A stretch of 64,000 bases of DNA from CAYPNP01 sp964412195 (GCA_964412195.1 CAYPNP010000001.1:372001-436000), one strand, 5' to 3'; shown: positions 1 to 8,511, counted from the stretch's first letter. Made by a program: numbers and translations. The notes: generated from the letters alone by a model not told the origin.

Positions 1-230
1 GCGCGGCGGCCCCAAAGGCCGCGGCCGAGACCGGCAAGAAGGTCAACCTGAATACCGCGTCGGTCCAGGAACTCGTCGACCTCCCGGGCATCGGCCCGAA
101 GACCGCCGAGAAGATCGTTGCCTGGCGGCAGGAGAACGGCAAGTTCAAGAAGGTGGAGGACCTGATGGCGGTGAAGGGGATCGGCGAGAAGAAATTCGCC
201 AAGCTGAAGGACCTGGTCACGGTACAGTAG
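1..230 (+). CDS. ComEA-like helix-hairpin-helix protein, C-terminal part
   Basis: The 5' end lies outside the window. The visible 75 residues begin with an Ala/Lys-rich linker and then carry a tandem helix-hairpin-helix domain. The first hairpin is at NTASVQELVDLPGIGPKTAE and the second at MAVKGIGEKKFAKL, ending KDLVTVQ-stop. This is the standard C-terminal HhH module of ComEA/YbaV proteins, which bind double-stranded DNA without sequence preference, in competence systems at the membrane. Without the N-terminus I cannot say whether it has a signal peptide or membrane anchor, so a role in DNA uptake is inferred from the family only. A clear hairpin terminator follows 25 bp after the stop. Confidence 0.85.
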   Translation, partial: AAAPKAAAETGKKVNLNTASVQELVDLPGIGPKTAEKIVAWRQENGKFKKVEDLMAVKGIGEKKFAKLKDLVTVQ

Positions 231-254
231 GCGGACGGGGAATCGGGATTTGGA

Positions 255-290
255 CCGCTCCGGCGGCATGGCCGGAGCGGTTATTTTTTT
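255..290 (+). terminator. Rho-independent terminator after the ComEA-like gene
   Basis: A perfect 10-bp GC-rich stem (CCGCTCCGGC at 255-264 pairing with 271-280) with a 6-nt loop is followed at once by TTATTTTTTT. It lies 25 bp after the stop codon and separates this gene from the hydrogenase operon. Confidence 0.92.
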
Positions 291-311
291 GCCTTCCTCG
301 GGATTTCCATT

Positions 312-374
312 AATATTAAAATTTGCATAAATATCAAAATTTGCCTTGACTTTTTTTCCCGTGGGATGTTATTT
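312..374 (+). promoter_or_regulatory. Hydrogenase operon promoter with a tandem upstream repeat
   Basis: An AT-rich island in GC-rich DNA. Two direct repeats of AATAT(T/C)AAAATTTGC lie at 312-326 and 330-344 (14 of 15 identical, 18 bp apart). The second ends 1 bp before a candidate -35 TTGACT (346-351), which is followed after 17 bp by a weaker -10 TTATTT (369-374). Two copies on the same face and a poor -10 suggest activator sites. The regulator is unknown. The leader to the ATG at 455 is about 75 nt. Confidence 0.6.
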
Positions 375-454
375 GAAGGGTCTGGTTTGTTGTGTTTTCC
401 CCAAGTGCAATCAACCCGCCGCCGCCGGTGAGGAGCGGCGCAAGAGGAGGATGA

Positions 455-1507
455 ATGTCATATCGGGTCATTGACAAAAAAGACTTCCTCGGCTTTCTGA
501 AGAAACTGGCCAAGGAGTTCACGGTGGTGGGGCCGGTGGAGAAGGAACCGGGCCAGCTGGCTTACGCCCCGCTGGACGACTTCTCCGAGCTGCGCATGGA
601 CTACGTGCACACCATCCTGCCGCCGAAGAAGTTCTTCTTCCCCCAGGAGGAGACGCTCCTCAAGTTCGACCTGGCGGGGGACAAGCCCCTCATCGAGGCC
701 GTGGTGGAGAAGAAGCCCCTTGCCCTGGTGGGGCTCCACCCCTGCGATCTGAACGGGATCCAGCGGCTGGACCGGGTGTTCGAGGACGAGAATCCCGACC
801 CCAACTACCTGGAAAAGCGGGGATCGGCCCTGCTGATCGGCGTGAACTGCATGCCGGACGAGCAGTGCTTCTGCGCCAGCATGGGCACGATGAAGCCGCC
901 CGAAGGCGGATTCGACCTGTTCCTGACCGACATCGGGAAGGGCTACGCCGTGGAGATCGGCACCATCAAGGGCGAGGAGATCCTGGACAAACTCGCCAAG
1001 ACCGCCGCGATCACGGCGTCCGACGTCAACAAGGTCAACCAGTGGTACGAGAAGAAGGCCAAGGACCAGAAACTGGCCGTCAAAACCGAGGTCGACCATC
1101 TGCCCCTACTGTTCGAGGGCGAATACCACGACAAGATCTGGGACGAGCTCGGGCAGCGCTGCCTGTCCTGCGGCGCGTGCAACCTGGTTTGCCCCACCTG
1201 CTACTGCTTCGACGTCCGTGACGACGTCCAGATCGACAACCTCCAGAAGGGCGAGCGGCGGCGGCTGTGGGACGGCTGCCAGCTGGAACCCTTCGCCGAG
1301 GTCGCCGGGGGCGAGAACTTCCGGCACCACCGCAACGACCGGAACCGTCACCGCTTCTACCGCAAGTTCCTGTACCCGGTGATCAAGTACAAGAAGACGT
1401 TCTGCGTCGCCTGCGGCCGCTGCGTCCGCAGCTGCCTGGTCCACATCAGCGTGGTGGACACCGTGAACCACTTCGTCGAGAAAAGCCTGCATGGAGGTGC
1501 GCGATGA
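455..1507 (+). CDS. hydB: [NiFe] (sulf)hydrogenase beta subunit, 4Fe-4S electron-transfer protein
   Basis: 350 aa, related to anaerobic sulfite reductase subunit A and to the beta subunit of cytoplasmic group 3b hydrogenases. It passes electrons between the NAD(P)-reducing gamma subunit and the hydrogenase module. The N-terminal two thirds hold the family core (ALVGLHPCDLNGIQRLD, with more Cys near CMPDEQCFC). The C-terminal third carries two [4Fe-4S] motifs of the form CxxCxxCxxxC: CLSCGACNLVC at about residue 235 and CVACGRCVRSC at about 317. The ATG at 455 follows a strong GAGGAGG site. The stop overlaps the next start (ATGA at 1504-1507), so translation is probably coupled. The gene order beta-gamma-delta-alpha is that of the Pyrococcus soluble hydrogenase operons. 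Physiological direction and sulfur reductase activity cannot be read from sequence. Confidence 0.9.
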   Translation: MSYRVIDKKDFLGFLKKLAKEFTVVGPVEKEPGQLAYAPLDDFSELRMDYVHTILPPKKFFFPQEETLLKFDLAGDKPLIEAVVEKKPLALVGLHPCDLNGIQRLDRVFEDENPDPNYLEKRGSALLIGVNCMPDEQCFCASMGTMKPPEGGFDLFLTDIGKGYAVEIGTIKGEEILDKLAKTAAITASDVNKVNQWYEKKAKDQKLAVKTEVDHLPLLFEGEYHDKIWDELGQRCLSCGACNLVCPTCYCFDVRDDVQIDNLQKGERRRLWDGCQLEPFAEVAGGENFRHHRNDRNRHRFYRKFLYPVIKYKKTFCVACGRCVRSCLVHISVVDTVNHFVEKSLHGGAR

Positions 1508-2328
1508 CCCATTCTCCCTATCTGGCACAATGGGCCACCCTCAAAAGGATCCGCCAGGAAACCGAGATGGAGAAGTTCTTCGAGCTGGAGCTGCCGGGAA
1601 AGGCCCCGCTGGGCCACAAGGCCGGGCAGTTCGTCGAGCTGGGGATCTTCGGCATCGGCGAGGCGCCCATCTCCATCAGCTCCTCTCCCAACAAAAAGGA
1701 GAGCTTCGACCTGGTCGTCCGGCGGGCGGGCAACGTCACCAACGCCCTGCACCGGATGAAGGTCGGCGAAAAGGTGACCATCCGCGGCCCCTTCGGGAAC
1801 GGCTTCAATCTGGACCAGTTCCGCCGGAAGGACGTCCTGTTCGTCGCCGGCGGCATCGGGCTGGTGCCGCTGCGTTCCCTGATCCACAGCGTCCTGGAGG
1901 AGCGGCTGGCTTTCGGCCGGGTCATCATCATGTTCGGCGCCCGCACCCCGAACGACCTGCTCTTCAAGGACGAGCTGGCCGAGTGGACGAACCGGCGGGA
2001 CATCGATTTCCACGTCACGGTCGACCGCGCGCCCCAGGGCGGCTGGAGCGGTCACATCGGCGTCATCACCACCCTGTTCCCGAAGGTGGACCTCGACGTC
2101 AAGAAGACGGCCGTCGCCATCTGCGGCCCGCCGGTGATGTACAAGTACGTGCTCCTGGAGCTGATGAGCCGGGGCGTGCCCCAGCAGCAGATCTACATGT
2201 CCCTGGAGCGCCGGATGAAGTGCGGCCTGGGCAAGTGCGGCCACTGCCAGATCAACAACGTGTACGTCTGCCAGAAAGGCCCGGTCTTCACCTATCCGGA
2301 AGCGTTAAAACTTGAGGAGGCGATCTAA
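1504..2328 (+). CDS. hydG: [NiFe] (sulf)hydrogenase gamma subunit, FAD/NAD(P)-binding reductase
   Basis: 274 aa, ferredoxin-NADP reductase fold, the AsrB/HydG family that exchanges electrons with NAD(P)(H). An N-terminal FAD-binding barrel (FVELGIFGIGEAPISISSSP, RGPFGNGF) is followed by a nucleotide-binding half (VLFVAGGIGLVPLRSLIH; AICGPPVMYKYV). The C-terminus has a [2Fe-2S] motif, CGLGKCGHCQINNVYVC. The reading frame runs further upstream inside the previous gene, but ATG 1504 is chosen because it forms an ATGA overlap with the hydB stop and matches family length. Its stop TAA shares its last base with the ATG of the small-subunit gene (2326-2330, TAATG), another sign of tight coupling. 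Confidence 0.9.
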   Translation: MTHSPYLAQWATLKRIRQETEMEKFFELELPGKAPLGHKAGQFVELGIFGIGEAPISISSSPNKKESFDLVVRRAGNVTNALHRMKVGEKVTIRGPFGNGFNLDQFRRKDVLFVAGGIGLVPLRSLIHSVLEERLAFGRVIIMFGARTPNDLLFKDELAEWTNRRDIDFHVTVDRAPQGGWSGHIGVITTLFPKVDLDVKKTAVAICGPPVMYKYVLLELMSRGVPQQQIYMSLERRMKCGLGKCGHCQINNVYVCQKGPVFTYPEALKLEEAI

Positions 2329-3101
2329 TGGCCAAGCCACGCGTCGCATTTTTTGACTTCAGCTCCTGCGAGGGCTGCCAGCTGACGGTCTCCAACTGCG
2401 AGGACGAGCTGCTGGCGCTGGTCTCCCATATCGACATCGTCAACTTCCGCGAGATCATGACCGAGCGGTCCGACGAATATGACATCGCCTTCATCGAGGG
2501 CACCTGCACCCGCGAGTCGGAGATCCCCCGGCTCCAGAAGATCCGCGAGACGGCCAAGGTCGTGGTCGCGCTGGGCGCCTGCGCCGCCATCGGCGGGATC
2601 AACTGCCTGAAGAACTTCCACGACCTGGAGTGGGTTCGCCAGGAAGTGTACGGCGACAAAGCGCACTACTTCCCGACCTTCGAGGCGCGCCCGATCGACC
2701 AGGTCATTAAGGTGGACTATTACCTCCACGGCTGTCCCATCGACCGGACCGAGTTCCTCAGCCTGGTCAAGTGCGTGCTGATGGGCGCCGCCTTCCGGCC
2801 GGCCGACTACCCGGTCTGCGTGCAGTGCCGGATGAAGGAGAACGTCTGCCTCTTCACCCAGGGCAAGGTCTGTCTGGGCCCCATCGCCCGCGCCGGCTGC
2901 GGCGCGATCTGCCCGGAGTTCGGCGACTCCTGCGAGGCCTGCCGCGGCACCGTCTCCAACCCGAACCTGCCGTACATGATCGCGGTGCTGCACGAGCACG
3001 GCCTCAGCTACGAGGAGGCCCGCAAGATGACCGGCATGTTCCTGGGTTACCGGAAGTTCCAGGACCAGATTCAGCAGGCCGAGAACGCCAGCCTGGATTG
3101 A
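2328..3101 (+). CDS. hydD: [NiFe] hydrogenase small subunit
   Basis: 257 aa. Small subunit of a cytoplasmic group 3 [NiFe] hydrogenase, holding the proximal iron-sulfur cluster next to the active site. The N-terminal motif SSCEGCQLTVSNCED gives the first cluster cysteines, and Cys of CTRESE and GACAAIGG follow. The second half is Cys-rich (VCVQCRMKENVC, KVCLGPIARAGCGAICPEFG, CEACRG), consistent with additional clusters in this lineage. There is no twin-arginine signal, so the enzyme is cytoplasmic. It starts directly at the end of the gamma subunit and is followed after 30 bp by the large subunit. Confidence 0.93.
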   Translation: MAKPRVAFFDFSSCEGCQLTVSNCEDELLALVSHIDIVNFREIMTERSDEYDIAFIEGTCTRESEIPRLQKIRETAKVVVALGACAAIGGINCLKNFHDLEWVRQEVYGDKAHYFPTFEARPIDQVIKVDYYLHGCPIDRTEFLSLVKCVLMGAAFRPADYPVCVQCRMKENVCLFTQGKVCLGPIARAGCGAICPEFGDSCEACRGTVSNPNLPYMIAVLHEHGLSYEEARKMTGMFLGYRKFQDQIQQAENASLD

Positions 3102-3131
3102 TCGTTCGCAAAATTTGACGAGGGAATCACT

Positions 3132-4436
3132 ATGAGCGCCAACGCCAATGTCACCATCGATGTCCACCACGTCACCCGCGTGGAGGGGCACGGCAATATC
3201 CGGATCAATGTCAAGAACGGCGTCCTGGAGGAGTGCCGCCTGGACATCGTGGAATCCCCGCGGTTCTTCGAGGCGATGCTGAAGGGGCGGCCGTACACCG
3301 AGGCCCACCACATCACCTGCCGGATCTGCGGTATCTGCTCCGTGGGCCACACCATGGCCTCGCTGCAGGCCAGCGAGGCGGCGATGGGGGTGAAGGTCTC
3401 CGACCAGACGACGCTGCTGCGCAAGATCGCCCTGCACGGCGAGACGCTGCAGTCCCACGTCCTGCACGCCTATTACCTGGCCGCGCCGGACTTCGTCGGC
3501 GTGGGCAGCGTGCTGCCGCTGGCCCAGACCCACCTGCCGGTGGTTCAGCGGGCCCTGCGGCTCAAGAAGCTGGCCAACGATCTGTGCGCCGTGGTGGTCG
3601 GCCGCCACGTGCACCCGATTTCCACGGCGGTGGGCGGCTTCACCAACGTGCCCGACCTCAGAAAGCTGCGCGAGGTCCAAGCCCGGCTGATCGCCGCCCG
3701 CGAGGACTTCCGCGAGACCGTGGAGCTGTTCAAGGCCCTGTCCGGCAAGATCCCCCCGTTCGAGCGCAAGACCGAGTACATCTCCCTGAAGAAGGACGAC
3801 GAGTATGCCTACCTCAACGGGGACATCTTCTCCTCCGAGGCCGGCCGGACGACTTCCGACAATTACCGGGCCATGACCAACGAGTACATCGTCGCCCACT
3901 CCAGCGCCAAGCACTGCAAGGTGACGATGGACGGCTACCAGGTCGGCGCGCTGGCCCGCTTCAACAACAACCACGCCCAGCTCCGGCCCGAGGCCCAGAA
4001 GGCGGCCGAGGCGCTGGGCCTGAAGGCGCCCTGCTACAACCCCTACATGATCACGGTGGCCCAGGTAGTGGAGAGCGTGCACTGCCTGGAGGACGTCATC
4101 GAGCTGATCGACGAGGTGCTGCGGCGCGGCGTCAAGCGCGAGCCCATCGAGGTGACCCCGCGGGCCGGCACCGGCGTGGGCGCCACCGAGGTGCCGCGTG
4201 GCGTGCTGTACCACGAGTACACCTACGACGACCAGGGCTGCATCGTCCGGGCGAACTGCATCATCCCGACCGGGCAGAACCTGGCCAACATCGAGAACGA
4301 CATGCGGGCGCTGATCCCGCAGGTGCTGGACAAGACGCCGGACGAGATCCGGCTGCTGTCGGAGATGCTGGTCCGGGCCTACGATCCCTGCATCTCGTGC
4401 TCGGCCCATTTCCTGAACGTGGAATTCGTGGAATGA
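3132..4436 (+). CDS. hydA: [NiFe] hydrogenase large (catalytic) subunit
   Basis: 434 aa. It binds the Ni-Fe active site, which splits or forms H2. The N-terminal L1 motif RICGICSVGH and the C-terminal L2 motif DPCISCSAH supply the four metal-ligating cysteines. After the L2 His come only FLNVEFVE, a short tail of the kind removed by a maturation protease after nickel insertion; that protease is the next gene. RVEGHG near the N-terminus is the usual family start. Together with the three preceding genes it forms a group 3b-like, NAD(P)-linked bidirectional hydrogenase. Assignment to 3b rather than another group 3 type rests mainly on the AsrA/AsrB-like partners. Confidence 0.93.
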   Translation: MSANANVTIDVHHVTRVEGHGNIRINVKNGVLEECRLDIVESPRFFEAMLKGRPYTEAHHITCRICGICSVGHTMASLQASEAAMGVKVSDQTTLLRKIALHGETLQSHVLHAYYLAAPDFVGVGSVLPLAQTHLPVVQRALRLKKLANDLCAVVVGRHVHPISTAVGGFTNVPDLRKLREVQARLIAAREDFRETVELFKALSGKIPPFERKTEYISLKKDDEYAYLNGDIFSSEAGRTTSDNYRAMTNEYIVAHSSAKHCKVTMDGYQVGALARFNNNHAQLRPEAQKAAEALGLKAPCYNPYMITVAQVVESVHCLEDVIELIDEVLRRGVKREPIEVTPRAGTGVGATEVPRGVLYHEYTYDDQGCIVRANCIIPTGQNLANIENDMRALIPQVLDKTPDEIRLLSEMLVRAYDPCISCSAHFLNVEFVE

Positions 4437-4894
4437 GGGTCCGCGTCATCGGGGTGGGCAACCTGCTCCTGGGGGACGAAGGCGTCGGGGTGCACGCGGT
4501 CCGGGAGCTGGAACGGGCGCCCCTCCCCCCCGGAGTGGAGCTGGTCGACGGCGGCACGGCCGGCCTCGGCCTGCTGGGTTTCCTGGACGATGCGGACTCC
4601 GTTATTTTCATCGACGCGGCGGAACTCAAGGCGCCGCCCGGCACGTTTCGGCGGTTCCGCACCGAGCAGGTCCGGGACCTCTGCCAGGGGCGGGAGCTGT
4701 CCCTCCACGAGACGGGGCTTCTCAACGTGCTGGCGCTGGCGCGTGCGACGGGCAGCTGGCCCCGGGAGGTGGTACTCTTCGGCGTCCAGCCCAGCAGTCT
4801 GGCTCCCTCGATGGAGCTCAGCCCGGACTGCTCGGGCCGCCTGGGAGAATTGGCGGCGGCGGTCCGCGCGGAGATTGATCGATTGACAGCGTAA
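4433..4894 (+). CDS. Hydrogenase maturation protease (HyaD/HycI/HupD type)
   Basis: 153 aa, M52 family endopeptidase that trims the C-terminal tail of the large subunit after Ni insertion. The start VRVIGVGNLLLGDEGVGVHA contains the conserved GxGNxLxxDEGxG motif with the Asp/Glu that senses nickel. The second metal-binding Asp is in FIDAAEL and the conserved His in SLHETG. The reading frame is open far upstream, but ATG 4433 overlaps the large-subunit stop (ATGA) and gives the normal length. Its position next to hydA indicates that it is dedicated to this enzyme. Confidence 0.93.
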   Translation: MRVRVIGVGNLLLGDEGVGVHAVRELERAPLPPGVELVDGGTAGLGLLGFLDDADSVIFIDAAELKAPPGTFRRFRTEQVRDLCQGRELSLHETGLLNVLALARATGSWPREVVLFGVQPSSLAPSMELSPDCSGRLGELAAAVRAEIDRLTA

Positions 4895-4924
4895 GGGTAT
4901 ATTAGGACTGCACCGGAGGTTATC

Positions 4925-5332
4925 TTGGCCAAGAAAATCCTGATCATCGACGACGACTTCGACATCGTGGAAGCCATGCGCATGACCCTGGAAGCCCACG
5001 GGTACGAGGTGGAGACGGCCTACACCGGCGAGGATGGCCTGCGCAGGGTCAAGGAGGTCTCCCCCGACTTGATCATCCTCGACGTGATGATGGAGGACGA
5101 CACAGCCGGCTTCAAGGTCTCCTGGGCGCTGCGGAACACCGATCCCAAGTCCGAGTTCGGCCAGCACCGCAACATCCCCCTGCTGATGATCACCTCCATC
5201 TCCGAGAAGAAAGGCATGCGGTTCGATCCCAAGACCGACGGCGATTTCCTGCCGGTGGACGAATTCATCGCCAAGCCGGTCATGCCGAAGGTGCTGCTGG
5301 AAAAAGTCGAGACGTTGTTGCTTCGGAAATAG
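4925..5332 (+). CDS. Single-domain response regulator (receiver only)
   Basis: 135 aa, a CheY-like receiver with no output domain. The acidic pocket is at IIDDDFD (residues 7-13), the phospho-acceptor is Asp53 in LIILDVMM, the switch Thr/Ser is in LMITSIS, and the conserved Lys is in IAKPV. An insert after Asp53 (WALRNTDPKSEFGQHRN) makes it longer than CheY. The start is TTG 4925 with a good upstream GGAGGT. It lies 30 bp after the protease gene and 8 bp before the histidine kinase, so it probably belongs to the hydrogenase transcription unit. That suggests H2- or redox-linked signalling, but no sequence shows this directly. Confidence 0.88.
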   Translation: MAKKILIIDDDFDIVEAMRMTLEAHGYEVETAYTGEDGLRRVKEVSPDLIILDVMMEDDTAGFKVSWALRNTDPKSEFGQHRNIPLLMITSISEKKGMRFDPKTDGDFLPVDEFIAKPVMPKVLLEKVETLLLRK

Positions 5333-5339
5333 GCTCGCC

Positions 5340-6722
5340 GTGGTCGAAATCCGGGAAATTCCATTCAAGAGGGAACTTTCCGAGCGGATTCACTGGTTAG
5401 TCAAACTGCGCTGGCTGGCCGCGTCGGGCATGATCGCCGTGAGCCTGCTGGCCCCGCTGGTGGTGCCCGGGCTGCCGGGCGAGCCGCTGGCCCTCATCGC
5501 CGCCGCCATCCTCCTCTACAATGCCTTCTTCCGCCTGACCCTCCACCGCCTGCCGCCGACCGTCAGCATCCATGTCCAGATCGCGCTGGACTGGCTGGCC
5601 CTCACTGGCGTCTGCCATTTCACCGGCGGCGTGGAGAGCCCGTTCATCCTGTTCTTCTTCCTCCATGTGGTGCTCGCCTCCATCTTCGTCCCCCGGGGGG
5701 AATGCTTCCTCCAGGGCCTGTTCGGCATCCTGTTGATGACCGCCATGGCCTTCCTGGAATACCTCGACGTTTGGCCGCTGCCCCTGCTGGGGATCCGCTC
5801 CTACCCGCGGTACGCGAGCCTGACCAGCCTGCTGATCTTCCTGGACTCGTTCGCGGCGGTGATCCTGTGCACCATGTACCTGGCGACAGCGGTGGTCCAG
5901 CAGCTCCGCAAGCGGGAGGAGAAGCTGCTGGAGCTGCAGGACGACCTGAGCCGGGCCTACGACGACCTGGTGGAGCTGGACCGCGCCAAGAGCCGGTTCG
6001 TCAACCTGGTCGCCCACGAAATCCGCAGCCCGCTGGCCGCCACGCAGAGCCTGCTCAAGGTGGCCACCGAAGGCTACGCCGGCGAGGTCAGCGCCAAGGT
6101 GAAGGAGCTCCTGGGACGGGCGGAGCACCGGCTGTTGCAATTGCTGGGCCTGGTCAACGAGCTGCTGGACCTCGTCCGGGGCGGCCAGGCGCTGCCCGAG
6201 GAAGACAAGGTCGACATCAACATGCGCGACTCCATCACCCGCATCCTCAAGGAGATGGAAGGGCGTTCGGCCGAGAAGGGGATCCGCCTGGAGTTCCGGA
6301 TGGACGAGCCGGCGGTGATCTTCCGGGGGGACATGCAGGACCTGGAGCGCATCCTCCTCAACCTGGTCGGCAACGCGATCAAGTACACGCCGGCGGGAGG
6401 CGTGGTGACCGTGACCGGCGCGATGGAGAAGGACAACTTTTTCCACTTCCAGGTCTGCGATACCGGCATCGGCATCCCGGAGGAGGAGGTGGGCAAGGTC
6501 TTCGACGAATTCTTCCGGGCCTCCAACGCCAAGAAGGAATTGAAGACCGGCACCGGCCTCGGCTTGTCCATCGTCCGGAAGACCGTGGAGAAATACGGCG
6601 GCCGGGTGGCCGTGACGAGCGAGCTCGGCCGGGGCAGCTGCTTCTCCGTGTTCCTGCCCGTGATCACCCTGCAGGCCGGGGAGTCGGTGCCTCCCGAGCC
6701 CCTGCCGCCCGCCTACTTCTGA
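5340..6722 (+). CDS. Membrane sensor histidine kinase
   Basis: 460 aa, GTG start 8 bp after the receiver gene. Residues up to about 190 are hydrophobic and form about five or six membrane helices with almost no periplasmic loop, so the stimulus is probably sensed in the membrane. A short coiled coil (about 190-220) leads to the HisKA domain with phospho-acceptor His226 in FVNLVAHEIRSPLAAT. The HATPase domain has the N-box NLVGNAIKYTP, G1 DTGIGIP, F-box FDEFFRAS and G2 GTGLGLSIV. All catalytic boxes are intact. It probably phosphorylates the adjacent receiver protein. The association with hydrogenase is by position only. Confidence 0.9.
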   Translation: MVEIREIPFKRELSERIHWLVKLRWLAASGMIAVSLLAPLVVPGLPGEPLALIAAAILLYNAFFRLTLHRLPPTVSIHVQIALDWLALTGVCHFTGGVESPFILFFFLHVVLASIFVPRGECFLQGLFGILLMTAMAFLEYLDVWPLPLLGIRSYPRYASLTSLLIFLDSFAAVILCTMYLATAVVQQLRKREEKLLELQDDLSRAYDDLVELDRAKSRFVNLVAHEIRSPLAATQSLLKVATEGYAGEVSAKVKELLGRAEHRLLQLLGLVNELLDLVRGGQALPEEDKVDINMRDSITRILKEMEGRSAEKGIRLEFRMDEPAVIFRGDMQDLERILLNLVGNAIKYTPAGGVVTVTGAMEKDNFFHFQVCDTGIGIPEEEVGKVFDEFFRASNAKKELKTGTGLGLSIVRKTVEKYGGRVAVTSELGRGSCFSVFLPVITLQAGESVPPEPLPPAYF

Positions 6723-6838
6723 CGATTCCCCCCGGGCGCCCGCGATTCCGGCGCGGGGTGGGCCCGCGCGATTTCGCCGTTGCGTTTCCGGCGGAACCGG
6801 CGTAGCCTCAGGGACAACCCACACGGGAGAGCGGATTG

Positions 6839-8392
6839 ATGGACGGTATCCTCAGCATCGTCATCCTCATCGTCGCGGCCGGGTCGGCCGTCCTGGCCTG
6901 GGCCGCCTGGCGGGCCGTCCGGCAGGTGCAAGGCCGGCTGGACCAGCTCGGGGAGGTGGACAAGTCACTGGCGCGCGCCGAGAGGCTGCTCCTGGACGAG
7001 CTGGCCCGGAACCGGCAGGAGTCTCTCCGCCAGGCGCAACTGGACCGGGAGGAGATCGCCCAGGCCACGCGGGCCCTCGCCGACTCTCTTCTAGATCGGA
7101 TGACCGGGATCGCCACCCTGCAGAAGCAGCAGTTGGACATTTTCGCCGAACAACTCGCCACGCTGACCCGCACCGGCGCCGAACAGGCCGAGCGCCTGCG
7201 GTCCAACGTGGATGTCCAACTGAAAGGGATGCGCGAAGACAACACCCGGCAACTGGATCAGGTGAGGATGATTGTGGACGAGAAGCTCCACTCGACCCTG
7301 CGGGCCTCGACGGAGAGCTCCTTGGCTCGGATGAGCGAGATCGCCACCCTGCAGAAGCAGCAACTGGATACGTTTGCCAACCAGATCGCCGCCCTGACGC
7401 GGGCGAGCGCCGAGCAGTCGGAGCGGTTGCGGGCCACCGTCGACGGGCAGCTGCTGGGGCTCCGGGAGGACAACGCCCGCCAGCTCGAGCAGATGCGGAC
7501 TACTGTGGACGAGAAGCTTCAGGCCACGCTGAACGTCCGACTGGCCGAGTCATTCCGCCAGGTGAGCGAGCGCCTGGAGCAGGTGCACAAGGGACTGGGC
7601 GAGATGAACACCCTGGCCGCCGGCGTGGGCGACCTGAAGAAGGTGCTCACCAACGTCAAGACCCGCGGCACCTGGGGCGAGATCCAGCTGGGCAACCTGC
7701 TGGAGCAGGTCCTGGCGCCGGGGCAGTACGAGGCCAACGTGGCGACCCGGGCCGGCAGCGCCGAGCGCGTGGAGTTCGCCATCCGCCTGCCGGGCCGCGA
7801 GGGGCAGGAGGGGCAGCCGGTCTGGCTGCCGGTGGACGCCAAGTTTCCGCAGGAGGACTACCAGCGCCTCGTGGAGGCCCAGGAGGCCGCCGACGCCGAG
7901 AAGGCGGACGCGGCCGGCAAGGATCTGGAGCGGCGCATCCGGAACGAGGCGAAGCAGATCCGGGAGAAGTACGTCGACCCGCCCGGCACCACCGATTTCG
8001 CCATCATGTTTCTGCCCACCGAGGGCCTGTTCGCCGAGATCATCCGCCGGCCCGGCCTGTGCGAGGCCCTGCAGCGGGACCACCGGGTGATCGTGGCCGG
8101 GCCGACCACCCTGGCAGCGCTGCTCAACAGCCTGCAGATGGGCTTCCGGACCATGGCCATCGAGCAGCGGTCCCGCGAGGTCTGGGCGCTGCTGGGGACG
8201 GTGAAGCAGGAGTTCGGCAAATTCGGCGGGATCATCGGCAAGGTCCAGAAGAAGCTGCAGGAAGCCTCCAACACAATCGACGACGCTGCCAGGAAGACCA
8301 AGACCATCGAGCGGAAGCTGAAGGCCGTCGAGGCCCTGCCCCCCGGCGACACCCCGCCGGCCCTGGACGTTGCCACAGACGCCGAGGAATAG
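6839..8392 (+). CDS. rmuC: RmuC family protein (putative DNA recombination nuclease)
   Basis: 517 aa from ATG 6839; a TTG directly before it extends the frame by one codon. An N-terminal membrane helix (ILSIVILIVAAGSAVLAWAA) is followed by a long coiled coil and then the RmuC domain (GTWGEIQLGNLLEQVL, VDAKFPQEDYQRL, FLPTEGLFAEI, LAALLNSLQMGFRTMAIEQR). RmuC limits inversion and rearrangement at short repeats in E. coli and has a predicted nuclease fold. The coiled coil contains a clear internal duplication: a 77-residue unit starting IATLQKQQLD is repeated, with the DNA copies beginning near 7110 and 7341 (offset 231 bp). It lies in the same direction as the kinase gene, 116 bp downstream. Confidence 0.9.
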   Translation: MDGILSIVILIVAAGSAVLAWAAWRAVRQVQGRLDQLGEVDKSLARAERLLLDELARNRQESLRQAQLDREEIAQATRALADSLLDRMTGIATLQKQQLDIFAEQLATLTRTGAEQAERLRSNVDVQLKGMREDNTRQLDQVRMIVDEKLHSTLRASTESSLARMSEIATLQKQQLDTFANQIAALTRASAEQSERLRATVDGQLLGLREDNARQLEQMRTTVDEKLQATLNVRLAESFRQVSERLEQVHKGLGEMNTLAAGVGDLKKVLTNVKTRGTWGEIQLGNLLEQVLAPGQYEANVATRAGSAERVEFAIRLPGREGQEGQPVWLPVDAKFPQEDYQRLVEAQEAADAEKADAAGKDLERRIRNEAKQIREKYVDPPGTTDFAIMFLPTEGLFAEIIRRPGLCEALQRDHRVIVAGPTTLAALLNSLQMGFRTMAIEQRSREVWALLGTVKQEFGKFGGIIGKVQKKLQEASNTIDDAARKTKTIERKLKAVEALPPGDTPPALDVATDAEE

Positions 8393-8406
8393 CCTGTTTT
8401 TCTGTC

Positions 8407-8486
8407 TATCGGTATCGGAGTCGGTATCGGTATCGATGCCCGTAATCGATTTCCGACTGCGACCCCGATACCGATTCCGATACCGG
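8407..8486. repeat. TATCGG-word inverted array between convergent genes
   Basis: Two arrays of the word TATCGG face each other: 8407-8436 and, inverted, 8465-8486. A 22-bp stretch of one arm is the reverse complement of the other with one mismatch. It sits between the ends of rmuC (+) and the S9 peptidase (-). It could act as a bidirectional terminator, though there is no T-run. It is one of a set of such word-arrays in the window. Confidence 0.8.
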
Positions 8487-8511
8487 TCCTATCCGATCGA
8501 CGCCTTCAAGC

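Noticed and set aside
2325..4409. 694-aa open frame antisense to the hydrogenase subunits
   Set aside because: Low-complexity His/Leu/Gly/Asp-rich translation, mirror of high-GC3 genes with intact families on the other strand; no ribosome site.
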